A DNA stretch of 64,000 nucleotides from Hysterangium stoloniferum (Eukaryota; Basidiomycota; Agaricomycetes; Hysterangiales; Hysterangiaceae): positions 542,382 to 606,381 of the forward strand of contig WHVD01000047.1 in assembly GCA_015178975.1 (NCBI GenBank), read 5' to 3'. The notes below the pieces were generated by a model. That model searched no databases. It was not told the origin of the DNA and was given only the letters and a program-made list of their open reading frames with translations. Below, piece by piece: positions 45,922 to 57,905 of the stretch. Each line of letters opens with the position of its first letter. Positions within the stretch are counted from its first letter, which is position 1. Position numbers and translations under genes: made by a program.

Positions 45922-46004
45922 TCAGCTCCAGCCTTGAATCAATATCAATCTTACTACATTTTATCAGCCACATCAGTGTGCCACTGTAGCAAGCAGTTAT
46001 ATTC

Positions 46005-46250
46005 CACCCCTAGTTGGGCTGTTGGATAAATATATACAAACACTTAGTCACCTCTAGTTGAGCTGCTGACCTAAGCTAACTCAGGATCCCTTTGCCACCT
46101 CTAGTTGAGCTTCTGGTAATAATCCTACCCCATTGTCACCTCTAGTTGAGCTTCTGACAAACAACTTGTTCCCTTTTTGCCACCTCTTAGTTGAGTAGCT
46201 GGCTATCCTTTATTACTAATCCACCTCTAGTTGAGTAGTTGGTTATCAAT
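46005..46250 (+). repeat. Degenerate about 40-bp repeat (CACCTCTAGTTGAG core), six copies
   Basis: CACC(C)TCTAGTTGAGCT/TAGCTG recurs six times at 35-55 bp spacing downstream of the TATA box at 45909. Non-coding. Confidence 0.75.
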
Positions 46251-46895
46251 TAAAGTAATAAATATTTTAGGTTATATTGAGATTAGAAATACATATATTC
46301 TAATTTCTACCCGGTTTTTGGCATAAATAAATATTGAGAATATTCTTGCAGAATCCTTAAGACTACAATAAGATCCTGATAAGTTAGTATCACAGTAGAC
46401 CCTGTAGGTTAGTGTAAATAAAGCATATATTAGCCAAATAGTGTTTTATTCTATATCTAATCTTTTGACCTGTTTATTAATATTTTTACTGTTTGATAAA
46501 TAGTATAAAATATATATAAACTAGCTAGAATCGAAGTCGAATCTAGTTTCGGAATCAGTGAATTGTTATTCATATTTTAGTAGTGTTTTTACAGAAAAAG
46601 AACAAGCTTGCACAAGCAGCTCTCAAAACCTTCATAGGGTGCATATATTCAAGTAAACACTTGACTTCAGGGGTTCTAAGTCTATTCAGGCTGCCACTGA
46701 TTAATATCAAATACTTAAATTATTTTACCTTGCAGTGAATTGAGTATTTGCACATTTTGATAGAGCATTGGACTCCTTTAACAGAAAATAGTATTAAAAT
46801 AAGGCTAATACATCACACCCCCTATTCTTTCACAATTAGCCCTCAATCCAGCTGACAGGATATGCACCATCATTAGGACATGACAAAAGGCTTAC
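46251..46895. other. No gene seen
   Basis: AT-rich, probably the remaining part of the LTR-like sequence that contains the heat-shock-type promoter. No motif found. Confidence 0.35.
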
Positions 46896-47759
46896 TGTCA
46901 CAAATCAATTATTCTTCAATAAAGTCAAATAATTCTCTATTGATTGAACTCGAAAGCCTCATTTGATGAAGTATATATTTGCCCTGTTTGTCACAACCAT
47001 CACAAGTCACAACATTGTCACAAACAATCAAAGGTAATATTCGACAACTCTTCGATGCATCGAATTCAACTCGACAAACCCGAACATTATTCGACAACAT
47101 CGAATCTCTTTCGACATGTCTCATTTCGATGTCATGTATGATTTCATTATTAGTTCATAACATAGTCATAATGATATGAAGAAAAGCATAAAAGGGCTAT
47201 GAAAGGAGCAAGGGAAGTCAGTCGAAAAATCTGTAAATTAGTGATATTAGTAATTTATCTTGTCGTAACTTCTTCGACAAATACTTCCGTGAGTTCTCAT
47301 GACTGGTAATAGCCTCTTACTTCATCAACAGGGCGAATATATACTTCATCGAACAAGGCTTTCGAGTTCGATTAGTAGAATATTATTTGACTTTATTGAA
47401 GAATAATCAATTCGTGACACTGTTGATGAAAGGAGGCTATTACCAGTCATGAGAACTCATGGAAGTATTGTTGAAGAAGTTATGACAAGTTAGATTATTA
47501 ATATGACTAATTTACAGATATTCCAACTGACTTCCCTCACTCCTTTCATGGCCCTTTTATGCTTTTCTTCATTTCATTATGACTATATTATGATCTAATA
47601 ATGAAATCATTCATGACATTGAAATGAGACATGTCGAAAGAGATTTGATGTTATCAAATAATGTTCGGGTTTGTCAAGTCAAATTCAATGAGTCGAAGAG
47701 TTGTTGAATATTACCTTTGAATATTTGTGACAATGTTGTGACTTGTGATGGTTGTGACA
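46896..47759 (-). repeat. LTR E (3' LTR of the minus element)
   Basis: Reads TGTCACAAATC...GGTTGTGACA on the plus strand, i.e. antisense, and is split by the solo E at 46989-47419. Confidence 0.8.
46989..47419 (+). mobile_element. Solo LTR E (sense) inside LTR E, TSD CTGTT
   Basis: 431 bp, TGTCACAACCATCACAAGTC...TTCGTGACA, exact TSD CTGTT (46984-46988, 47420-47424). The opposite orientation to its host makes a long inverted repeat. Confidence 0.9.
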
Positions 47760-47838
47760 GTATTCTCCCCTTGTGACTGAGCCCATGAGGTCGGAGTTTA
47801 AAAAGTTTTTATCGTCTATTTTCGTTTTCATCAATCAA

Positions 47839-48675
47839 TGTCTGACATAGAAGGCAATCATTTTGAATCAGAATCCAAATTCTTGGGTTTCGAAGATAGA
47901 GATATAGTGGTTGATGCAGTTGGTAAGTCAATTTCTGGGATTTCTTAAAATTAGTTAATTAGTTATTTTTTAGAAGAAATTTCCCAAAAAGCATTTAATG
48001 GATTGTGAAGAACCATTCGATAAGGCAACTCGCAAAGGAATCAGGATGCAATGGGAATTTGAAGCAAAATTGGAAAATTCATAAGTTTTCAGTTCGTTGA
48101 ATTTTTTTCAATTTTTGATAATTTGTTTTTTAGTTGCATGATGTGTTTTAATACGAAGTTTGTGTGCAAGAAAATAAATGCTTCATCGAACTACGATCAT
48201 TGCAATTGATTGCATCAGGCTTGTTATTGGACCATAAATAGGCCAGCTGGAAAACCACATCAAAATCATAACAAGAGTTGAAACATAATCAAAGAATTGG
48301 ACGATGAGATTGAAAATGGCAGTCATGGAATTTGCAAACTTGGGCAAAGGAAGAATATCTGTTGCAATGTCATGTCAAGATTGTCAAACTTTTCTAGATG
48401 GTTGAGAAGGTCGGAAAATTGATTGGATAATCACTTTGAGAAAGAAATGAAATCGATGAGTGAAAGAATGTCGAAAATGGAAAAAACAATGGAGGATTTA
48501 CATAATTGGTGAGGTTAAAGTGTTCAGGGATGACTTTTCAGTTTTGTCAAAGAAACTGGTCAAAAGTGGAGATTTTAGCGAAGATACTGATATTAGTGTT
48601 AATAGTGGGAGATTTAGAGGGGCATGGATTGATAAGATGGTGGAATTGAGAGAGGAGAGGATTGAGGATTTATAG
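47839..48675 (+). pseudogene. Antisense ORF region in the 3' part of the minus gypsy element
   Basis: Between pol and the 3' LTR, opposite in strand to gag-pol. It starts MSDIEGNHFESESKFLGFED at 47839. A GTAAGT...TTTTTTAG segment (47924-47973) looks like an intron. Further pieces follow: 'MDCEEPFDKATRKGIRMQWEFEAKLENS' in part (48001-48084), then 'MKSMSERMSKMEKTMEDLHNW' in part (48448-48523) and 'VFRDDFSVLSKKLVKSGDF' up to 48675. Frames are broken by stops, one of them a TGA. No family recognised. Coiled, charged composition. Antisense extra ORFs at this position are known in some plant gypsy elements; whether this is one is inference. Confidence 0.4.
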
Positions 48676-48779
48676 ATACTTGAAATTTTGATTTAATTGA
48701 TGTTTTTGGTGTTTTGATAATAATTTTTTGTCGAATAAATGTCAAAATAAGTGTTGAAAGATAGTTTGTTAAATTTTTA

Positions 48780-51188
48780 ATATCGTGGAAGATTTGGATA
48801 CTTTTGATGAAATTCTTCGATAAGGTCAAAAGCATGTTCGAGATCTTGAGATCCTAACCACGAAGTTTCTTCATCTGTTCCTTCATACCCTAACCAAGCA
48901 ACTAAATATCTTAATGAATCTTTATATCTTTTATCGAATTTTGAATCTAAAATTTCTCGAATTTCATATTCAGGTTCTTCTTCAACATAAATTGGTGGAG
49001 GAGGTTGTTTTCAATTTGGGAAAGTATTGGGATAAAATGGTTCTAACATTGAAACATGAAAGACAGGGTGAACTCCTTTGAGATGATTGGGAAGTTTTAA
49101 TGTATACAAATGAGATCCTGGTTGAGCAATGATTTTGAATGGGCCTAATAATTTTTCCAATAATTCTTTTGATGGTCGAGTTGTTCAAATGAAGTTGGAT
49201 CGTACAAAAACTTGAGAATGGATCAGGAAATTGAATGGCTCTTTTTGATGTATGTCGGAATATTTTTGATAATGTATTTGTGCTTTCTGGATATTTGATT
49301 TGAGATGTTTATGTAGAGCTTTGAGATCTCAAATAATATTCTACTGATCGAACTCGAAAGCCTCGTTTGATGAAGTATATATTCACCCTGTTGATGAAGT
49401 AAGAGGCTATTACCAGTCGCGAGAACTCATGGAAGTATTTGTCGAAGAAGTTACAACAAGTTAGATTACTAGTATCACTAATTTACAGATATTTTGACTG
49501 ACTTCCCTCACTCCTTTTGTAGCCCTTTTATGCTTTTCTTTGTATCGTTATGACTATATTATGAACTAATAATGAAATCATACATGACATCGAAATGAGA
49601 CATGTTGAAAGAGATTCAATGTTGTCGAATAATGTTCAGGTTTGTCGAGTTGAATTTGATGAGTCAAAGAGTCATTGTATAATCGTGAGCTAGAGTGGAA
49701 GCTAGATCTTTTTCAGGGTGAATTTCTAACAATGGATGATAACCTTTATTTGCAAAAAATGGTGTTTCACCAGTTGTTTCAGAAGGTGCATTGTTATAAG
49801 CAAATTCAGCTAAAGGGAGCAATTCAGCCCAATTGTCTTGTTGATAATTGGAGTATATTTGTAAATATTGTTCAAGAGTTTGGTTGACTTGTTCAGTTTG
49901 TCCATCACCTTCAGGATGGTATCCCGAAGTAAAATGTAATTTCATGTTGAGTGCTGTTCCAAGAGATCGAAAGAAATGTGACACAAATTCAGATCCTTGA
50001 TCGGAAGTTACATGACTTGGAACTCCATGTTTTGAAAAGACATGTAATATAAAAAGTCGAGCGAGTTTGGGAGCATTGATCATAGTATAAGTTGGAATGA
50101 ATATTGCTTGTTTTGAAAGTCGATTGATGATTACGAGTATTGAGTCGTAACCATTCGAGGTTGGTAATTGTTTGATAAAATCCATCGAGATTGAATGCCA
50201 CGGTCAAAGAGGGATTGAAAGTTGCTTAAGTAATCCAATGGGTTGATGTTGTGGAGTTTTTGATTTTGTACATGTTATGCATGATCAAATAAAATCTTGA
50301 ATATCTTGTCGGAGTCATGGCCAAAAGAAATCTTGATATATTGTTTGATACATTTTCATTTGACCGAAATGACCTGCGGTAATATGGTCGTGTCTTGATT
50401 GAAGGATTCAAAGTCGAATATTTTGATAGTCGGGAACGTAAATTCTGTTTTGGAAACATAAAAGGTCTTGTTCGTTCTGTTGCCAATCTTCTTTGGTACT
50501 GTCAGAGATCTGTTGAATTTTGTCGAGAGTAAATTGATCTTCTTTTGAGCTTTGAATATATCTTTCAATAGTTGATCCATATCCATAATAAGAGTAGCTT
50601 TTCTGGCTATTGGAAGATAATATGTTGCATGTAAGGAAGCTTTGATTTGTTCATTCATAAAAATACTGGTCGAAGATTAGTTGGATTCTTTTTTGAATAG
50701 TTGGGTTCATTCAGATAAACATCATTTCTTCTTGAAAGAACATCTGTTTTCAAATTTAGTTTTCCCAGTCGAAATCGAATAATTAAATTGAAAGTCAATA
50801 AATATTCTGCCCATCAAGCTTGTCATTGAGACAAAATTTGAGTTGTCACAAAATATTCAAGATTCTTGTGATCCATTAAAACTTCAATTGGTTCTTTTGT
50901 TCCTTCAAAATAATGTTGCCAAATTTTGAAAGATTTGAATACTGCCAATAATTCTTTGTTGTAAGTGTCGTAATTGATTTCAGAGGTCAAAAGGGTTCTT
51001 GAATGATAAGTGACTGGATGAATTTCGTTATCGGGAGTCTGCATAGAAAATATTGAAGCTATGGTATGATCAGAAGTGTCAGTTTCAAGTATAGGTTTAT
51101 AGTCTGGATTCCAATCAATTAAAATTGGAGCTGTAGTAAATTCTTTTTTCAAATAATTAAATGCATGTCGACATTTTTTGTCAAAATG
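48780..51188 (-). pseudogene. pol 3' half of the minus gypsy element: RNase H, integrase, chromodomain
   Basis: RNase H: 'ILETDTSDHTIASIF' (about 51060-51090). Integrase: 'MDFIKQLPTSNGYD' at 50185, 'TSDQGSEF' about 50000, 'DGQTEQVNQTLEQYL' about 49880-49920, so D, D and E are all present. Chromodomain: 'EYEIREILDSKFDKR' and 'GYEGTDEETSW' (about 48860-48980). It is interrupted by an LTR E fragment at 49330-49674. TGA and CAA replace several Arg codons. Confidence 0.85.
49330..49674 (-). repeat. LTR E fragment inside pol
   Basis: Antisense E lacking about 50 bp at one end and about 40-80 bp at the other. No TSD, so it came by deletion around an insertion rather than as a clean solo LTR. Confidence 0.8.
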
Positions 51189-51722
51189 GGTTAGGATACG
51201 TACAGGGTGGGTCTCCAGAGAAACCTGCGGAATATCCAGTAGGACTTGGCTTCAGCTTATAGGCTGCGCCCTCGCTAGATCATGTTGTCCAATTTCAAAC
51301 AGGTGGACAGGAATCCCGGGGAGTCTGGGTGGGGGTCGTGGGTTGAGGGGTCGTAGGTCAGAGGTCGTGGGTCGTGAGTTGAGTTAGGTGAGAGAGATAG
51401 ATGCACCGGAGCCCGTGGGCTCAGACTAGTATGAACAGTATAATTCAAGTAGCAGCTTAGAGCGGAAAATGTATTAGATTACTGGGGGGAATCTAAGCCG
51501 ATTTTCTGACTGGATTGTATGTACAACATCTGCCAGTTTAAATAGACCGTGGAGTGAATGTCATACTGAATCCAGTAATGATGAAACAAAATGAGCAAAA
51601 CATAAAACAGGAATAGTAAACACCAAATTGGTGTTAGGAACGGTGTAGAGAGTTCAATCGGAAAGAGACTAATATGGCAATAGTTTCAAGTCACGTCACA
51701 AGCACAAATTCTTATATATACT

Positions 51723-52274
51723 TTGGCACTCAAGACGACTTCTACACAGCCAAATCAGTTTCATCAAACAGACAACCAAAACTCCATCATGTTAAACACT
51801 GCATCGTCCTCCAAAGTAACCCTCAGTTCCTACTCGAAACTGACTCTTCACTCCCAAATAGAACTCCAGCCAATAACATCTCACTTCTCCTCATCCTCAG
51901 ACATCATTTCCAAGCCCCTACCAGCCCACTCATGCTCCTCCAAGAAATACCATCATTTCCTCCGTCGACAAGGTATTCGACTCCCATATGCTCCAGACAG
52001 TCCTGTCTTCATTCGTATAGAGCACTATGATGGCTCCTCCGAAATCCTCCACTATCGATTTGATCGAGTGTTCCAGCAGGACTGTTCCCCACTGTCATTG
52101 GGAATCTATTACATGGCAACGTTCACTCCAGTAGGAGATCACAGAGGACCCAAGTTATTTAGGACCCCAGTTCCAGAGGGAAGTCAAGTAGAGCCTCGTC
52201 GAGGTCGTCGTCGATTCGTGTTCCTTGTGTGGTTGTGGAGCCTACTCACCACCTGGTTCGAAAATGGTGATTGA
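51723..52274 (+). CDS. Unrecognised 183-aa ORF within element F
   Basis: Starts MALKTTSTQPNQFHQ. Ser/Thr-rich for about 80 residues, then a denser part ('FIRIEHYDGSSEILHYRFDRVF', in part; 'GIYYMATFTPVGDH'), an Arg-rich 'RRGRRRF' and a short hydrophobic tail ('FLVWLWSLLTTW'). Uninterrupted despite lying in decayed repeats. No match to gag, protease or transposase motifs I know. It could be chance, but length and composition favour a real or recently real ORF. Confidence 0.35.
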   Translation: MALKTTSTQPNQFHQTDNQNSIMLNTASSSKVTLSSYSKLTLHSQIELQPITSHFSSSSDIISKPLPAHSCSSKKYHHFLRRQGIRLPYAPDSPVFIRIEHYDGSSEILHYRFDRVFQQDCSPLSLGIYYMATFTPVGDHRGPKLFRTPVPEGSQVEPRRGRRRFVFLVWLWSLLTTWFENGD

Positions 52275-52753
52275 TTGTGTCCCCTCCTTATACTGCAAAA
52301 CTAGGAACACAATGCGTCCAATCTCGGTTCATCGATTGGTAATACTGTCAAGATTTCGAAATCAAGCATAGCATTTGAGGGTGACGCATTATCATGGGAT
52401 TCTTGTGTTTCTGACTCATATCATTGATGTTTCATCAGCCATCACTTCTATTACTCCATCATCCCTATTGTCTGACTCACTTCCCCTATTGTTCTATTGT
52501 GTTTCCCCATTTATCTGTATCACATGTCTGATCTCATCTTTTGTTTGTCATTCTCTTATTGTTTAGCACAGCCTCCCCCTATTATTGTTCACAGCTTTAC
52601 TAACACTCCTATTGTGATGACTCAGAGATGACTCACACCATATCGCATCATTATTGTGTCGTTGTTTGTAGATGTTTGATTTGACCTGTGCTCTCTCTTG
52701 TATATAAGGGCCTCTCTTTTGCCCACTATTGAACAAGCAATTTCGTTGTATCT

Positions 52754-53761
52754 TGTTAGGATACACACACAGGCCGGGTTTCCGGAGAAACCCGTGGGAT
52801 ATCCGGTAGGACTTGGCTTCAGCTTATAGGCTGCACCCTCGCTAGATCGTGTTGTCCAATTTCAAATGGACGGACAGGGATCCTGGGGAGTCCGGGCGGG
52901 GTTCATGGGTCGTAGGTCGTAAGTTGGGGGTCATGGGTCGTAAGTCGGGGGTCGTGGGTCGTAAGTCGGGGGTCGTGGGTCGTAAGTCGTGGGTCATGGG
53001 TCGTAGGTCGGGGGTCGTGGGTCATAAGTCGGGGGTCGTGGGTCGTAAGTCAGGGGTCGTGGGTCGTAAGTCGGGGGTCGTGGGTCGTAAGTCGGGGGTC
53101 GTGGGTCGTAAGTCGGGGGTCGTGGGTCGTGAGTCGAGTTGGTTGAGAGAGGTAGATGCGCCGGAGCCCGTGGGCTCCAACTAGTGCGAGCGATGTGAAT
53201 CAAGTAAGGTTTTTAGAGCAGAAAATGTTATTAGATTACTGGGGGAATCTAAGCTAATTTTCTGACTGGATTGTATGTACAACATCTGCCAGTTTATATA
53301 GACCATGGAGTGAATGACATACCAAATCCAGTAATGGTGAAATGAAACTAACAAAACATGAAACGGGAATAGTAAACACCAAATTGGTGTTAGGAACGGA
53401 ACGGAACGGAGCGGAGTCCAAATTGTGACAAAGCATAACCCATAACGGGAAATGGAGCGGGAGCGGAGTCCTAAATCGTGACAGGTCATTTGACTAAAAC
53501 GGGAACAGGGCTCGATTAGAGCGGTGATGGGATTCTAAGCGGGGACCGGTGACTGATGCGTGGGACGAAGACGGACATAGACAGAGACGGAGTCTGGGGG
53601 AGGTCCAGTGACTGATATGTGTCGTAATGAGGTCGAACGTAACTAGTCTTGACGTAACAGAGTCCGGGCGGGAAATCCTATAAACAGACGATTGGTGCTT
53701 GTAGCGCGTGGGGGCGTACGGGTTAGTGCCCAGAGTCCGGCGGGATTGTCCGGTCGTAACA
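52754..53761 (-). mobile_element. Innermost solo LTR A, TSD TATCT
   Basis: 1008 bp, TGTTAGGATACAC...CGGTCGTAACA, exact TSD TATCT (52749-52753, 53762-53766) within element F. It is longer than other A copies because of the minisatellite at 52905-53130. Confidence 0.92.
52905..53130. repeat. 21-bp minisatellite in LTR A
   Basis: About eleven units built of GGTCGTGGGTCGTAAGTCGG with small variants. Other A copies have only two to five comparable words. Confidence 0.9.
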
Positions 53762-54340
53762 TATCTCATTTCAAAGCTCATTCTTAAGGACAATCTCTTA
53801 AGTCTTACTCTCAGTCTCACTCCTACAGCCAGTAAGGGATACTACAGTGTCTCTTATTGTTGAAGTTCTACACTCCTCGACATTGGGCTTATGTCAGCTT
53901 TTTGTATTCATCTTCATTTATGTCATCCAAGGTCTGATCTCTAGCCTCTCACTCCGAGTGTGTTTGGTTATAGACTGGTTTCAAGAACGACTGTGTCAGT
54001 GACCATCATAAAGACTTGACCATTGCGTGCAGGTTATTAGGTCTTTTCCTAGTAACGAACTTACAACGGGATGGAATGTCTGAATAGTGACAAATAATAA
54101 ACCATAACGGGAAACAGAGTGGGAGCAGAGTCCGAATCGTGACAGGTCATTTGAGTGCGGGACGAGGTCGGATATAGACAGAGACGGAGTCCGTTGAGTA
54201 TTCCGGTGACTGAAACACAACGTAACAAAGATGAATGTAGACGAGTCTGACGTACGGAGTCTGGTGGGAATTCTGGTGAACTGATAATGGGAGCGTATAA
54301 GTTAGTGCCCAGAGTCCGGGCAGGATTTCTGCTCGTAACA

Positions 54341-55480
54341 AAATGCCATTGAACCTTTTTTCAAGTAAGTTGAGTCAACAGTAAAATTATTTCAGAATAA
54401 CTTGGAATAAATCTTGAATAGAAATTCACAAATCCTAAAAATGATTGAATGTCGCAGACATTTTGTGGTTCAGGCCAATTGTCACAACCATCACATGTCA
54501 CGTATTGTCACAAACATTCAAAGGTAACTTTCGACAACTCTTCGACCTATCGAATTCAACTCGACAAAACCGAACATTATTTGACACCATCGAATCTCTT
54601 TCGACATGTCTCATTTCGACATCATATATGATTTCATAATTAGTTCATAACATAGTCATAACGATACGACGAAAAGCATAAAAGGGCTACGAAAGGAGCG
54701 AGGGAAGTCAGTCGAAATATCTGTATATTAGTGATATTAGTAATCTACTTTGTCGTAACTTCTTCGACAAATACTTCTGTGAGTTCTCACGACTGGTAAT
54801 AGCCTCTTACTTCATCGACAGGGCGAATATATACTTCGTCAAACGAGGCTTTCGAGTTCGATTAGTAGAATATTATTCGACTTTATCAGAGAATAATCGA
54901 TTTGTGACACCAATCTTGAATAACTTTGATTTTTTCTTGATCCATATATACATCTTGAGGAGAAATAACATATCCTAAAAATTCAACACTAGTTTTGTGA
55001 AATTCGCATTTTTTGGGTTTTGCAAATAATTGATTTTGTCAAAGTCATTGAAGAACTTGTCAAACATGTTGTCCATGTTCTTCGAGATTGTTGGAAAATA
55101 TTAATATGTCATTGAGATAGATAATTACCCAATTATCAAGTAAATCTGAAAATATTTTGTTCATTAATTGTTGAAAAGTTGCTGGAGCGTTGCATAGTCC
55201 AAAAGGCATAACCAAATACATATTCGAAAGATCCATATCGAGTCCGAAAGGCTGTTTTCCATTTGTCATCTGGAGCAATCCTAACGAGATTATAGGTGCC
55301 TTGAAGATTGATTTTTGTAAGATATTTTACTGTTTGAAGTTGATCCAAAAGATCAGGAATTAAAGGAAGTGGATATCGATTTTTTTGCATAATTTTATCA
55401 AGTCCTCAATAGTCGATGCAAAGTCATAGGCTTCCATCTTTTTTCTTGACAAATAAAATCGGTGTGCCAGCAGGAGATTG
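54341..55480 (-). pseudogene. RT part of the minus gypsy element
   Basis: '[17 protein letters not shown]' at 55390, '[12 protein letters not shown]' about 55240, '[10 protein letters not shown]' about 55100 (the usual YLDD reads YLND, so one catalytic Asp is lost). Interrupted by the solo E at 54480-54909. It is cut at 55480 by a deletion/filler joining it to LTR A7. Confidence 0.82.
54480..54909 (+). mobile_element. Solo LTR E in the RT region, TSD CCAAT
   Basis: 430 bp, TGTCACAACCATCACATGTC...GATTTGTGACA, exact TSD CCAAT (54475-54479, 54910-54914). Confidence 0.92.
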
Positions 55481-55588
55481 CGATGATCCGACCCAGAGCC
55501 CAGTAAGATGTAGTAGTGAGCAGATGGTCACCATGGATGATACAGCTGATACAGCTGGTGCACAAGTGGTGAAGAACTCAATCAATAG
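55481..55588. other. Filler between RT and LTR A fragment
   Basis: About 100 bp unrelated to either neighbour, at the point where the protease region is missing. It looks like a deletion with inserted sequence. Confidence 0.45.
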
Positions 55589-56247
55589 GTCAGAGGTCGT
55601 GGGTCGAGAGGTCAGGAGTTGAGATAAATAAGAGAGATAGATGTGTCAGAGCCTGTGGGCTCTGACTAGCACAAGTGGTGTAATTCAAGTAGGAGTTTAG
55701 AGTGGAAAATGTATTAGATTACTGGGGGGAATCTAAGCCGATTTTCTGACTGGATTGTATGTACAACATCTACCAGACTATATAGACCGTGGAATGAATG
55801 ACATACCAAATCCAGTAATGATGAAACGAAACTAGCAAAACATGAAATGAGAATAGTAAACACCAAATTTGGTGTTAGGAACGGGATGGAACAGAGTGGA
55901 GTCTGAATCGTGACAAATCATAAACCATAATGGGAAATGGAGCGGGAGTAGAGTCCGAATCGTGACAGGTCATTTGACTAAAATGGGAACGGGGCTCTGT
56001 TAGAGGGATGATGGGTTTTCCGAGTGGGGTCTGGTGACTGACACACAGGATGAGGTCGGACATAGACAGGGACAGAGTCCGGTGGGTATTCCGGTGACTG
56101 ATACACAATGTAACAAAGTCGAATGTAAACAAGTCTGACATACATACAGAGTCTGGCGGGAATTCCGGTAAACTGACAATTGGTGCATATAGGGCGTGGG
56201 TGCGTATAAGTTAGTGCCCAGAGTCTGGTGGGAATTCCAGTTGTAAC
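55589..56247 (-). mobile_element. LTR A fragment replacing the protease region
   Basis: Lacks the TGTTAGGATAC end and the core box, keeps the other end (CCAGTTGTAACA). Abuts gag at 56248. No TSD. Confidence 0.82.
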
Positions 56248-57540
56248 AAGTATCCCTTTTCAATTTTCCAATTTAACATTTGATATTTGATTTGACTGAT
56301 CAGATTGATTTGTCAAATCTTGAACTTCAACGATTCATCCTTTTGCAATTTGACAAGTTTTTCTTTTCAGGCAATCCCTCACTGAATGGCCTTTTTCTCC
56401 ACATAATATACATAATCCTTCTTTAAATCTTCTCTCTCATTCAGCAGGAAGTAATCATCCATTGGGTCCTAAAATTGTTGAAGATCATTTCGCTTGAGTC
56501 GAAGGCCTAAATGTTCTTGAAGTTGAAGTTGTGGGTTTTGAAGTCGAAGGTGTTCATGATGTCGAAGGATATGTCAAAGGTGTCATCGATTGTCTTCTTT
56601 CAAATCTTCATGGAGTCGAACTTGATTCTGTTTCACATTGTCATTCATTTTCTCACATCCAATAGTAAGAATCGAGTCGAAGGGCTGCTGTTCGTAATTC
56701 AGTAAAACTTTGGGGTTGAACTTGAAGCTTCACTGTTTCATCCTTAATTCGATTTGGAAGTCCTTTATAAAATCATCATTGTAAAGCAAATTTGTCATAT
56801 TGAGTTTGAGCAGCAAGACTTGTAAATTGAATTGAATACTTTGCAACATGATGATGAGCTTTCATTCAAAAATTGTCGAGTTTTTCTTTGGCTTCTCCTT
56901 CTGCATTGATTTCTCCAAATTGAGCATATAATTCATCTAGAAAATTGAGATAATCCACAAGGAAGGACAGAGGAGGAATCGGAGGATTTAATAGATAAGG
57001 TTGCCACCACTCTTGAGCTGTTTTCCAGAAATACAAAGTTACCATCATAATTTTCAATTGATCAGATTCGAATGATTTTGGTCAAGATTGAAAAACCATT
57101 TCACATTGAGTGATAAAATTCTTTAACATCGAAGGTTCTTCTCCAGTAAACTCTTTGGGCTTATTCACTGTGATTTCAGGCTCCTTTGAAGACATCTGGT
57201 CCTTCAATACTTTTCTGAGTGCATCTCCAAAATGTCGTAACATTGTTTCATCATCAGACATAACAGCTTCGGGAGGTGGAGACTCGGGCAAAGGCATTAA
57301 AGGAGATTTGGATTCTTCTTGAATTGGCAAGATCAGCTCTTCTTGAATTTCTTCAGGTTCTCGAATTGAAGACATCATAGCTCTTCGAGTTTTGGTTAAA
57401 GAAGAAACTGGAATTAATGATGGCCGAATAATTCTTGGCAAAGGAATGGGCCACGGATTGAAGTGCTGTAGTATGTACTTGATGCTTTGGTAGTCTCAGA
57501 TCACGTCCTGGGCTTCATCAACAGTTGATAGTTGAAATAT
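56248..57540 (-). pseudogene. gag of the minus gypsy element
   Basis: Homologous to 58482-59790. 'FTGEEPSMLKNFITQCEMVF' at 57082-57140, 'TAQEWWQPYLLNPPIP' about 57000-57040, the zinc-knuckle region near 56340-56420. Arg codons appear as TGA and CAA. Confidence 0.82.
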
Positions 57541-57542
57541 AT

Positions 57543-57905
57543 TGTCACTAATCAATTATTCTTCAATAAAGTCAAATAATTCTCTATTGATCAAACTCAA
57601 AAGCCTCGTTCGATGAAGTATATATTCACCCTGTCAATGAAGTAAGAGGCTATTACCAGTCGTGAGAACTCACGGAAGTATTGTCAAAGAAGTTACGATG
57701 AATTAGATTATTAATATGACTAATTTATAGATATTTCCACTGACTTCCCTTGCTCCTTTTGTGGCCCTTTTATGCTTTTCTTCATTTCGTTATGACTATA
57801 TTATGATCTAATAATGAAATCATTCGTGACGTCGAAATGAGAGATGTCAAAAGAGATTCGATGTTATCGAATAATGTTTGGGTTTGTCAAGTCAAATTCG
57901 ATGGG
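57543..57905 (-). repeat. LTR E (5' LTR of the minus element), U3 start missing
   Basis: Starts TGTCACTAATC on the plus strand, 363 bp, ends at the junction with the oppositely oriented E at about 57906. Confidence 0.82.

Larger units (their letters stand above)
51644..54065 (+). mobile_element. Element F (long LTR or LTR-like unit), TSD A/ACGG
   Basis: TGTAGAGAGTTC...CGAACTTACA inside LTR A, with AACGG before it and (A)ACGG after it. Without the inner LTR A it is about 1.4 kb. It has a 183-codon ORF (51723-52274) and a TATA-type promoter TTGTATATAAGGGCC (52709-52723). No second copy or internal pol is visible, so its class (possibly copia-type) is open. Confidence 0.6.
51189..54340 (-). mobile_element. 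LTR A inserted in pol, TSD AAATG; outer layer of the second nest
   Basis: Left part 51189-51643 (first base pair TG changed to GG), right part 54066-54340 ending CTCGTAACA. TSD AAATG at 51184-51188 and 54341-54345. It is split by element F. Confidence 0.88.
46896..57905 (-). mobile_element. Gypsy chromovirus with LTR E, minus-strand copy, heavily interrupted
   Basis: 3' LTR E at 46896-47759 (itself interrupted), a 1-kb 3' region with an antisense ORF, pol (48780-51188 and 54341-55480), gag (56248-57540), 5' LTR E at 57543-57905 lacking its U3 start. Insertions: solo E (46989-47419), E fragment (49330-49674), the A/F/A nest (51189-54340), solo E (54480-54909), and an A fragment replacing the protease (55589-56247). 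Many Arg codons read TGA. It faces a second copy of the same family at 57906. Confidence 0.85.
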
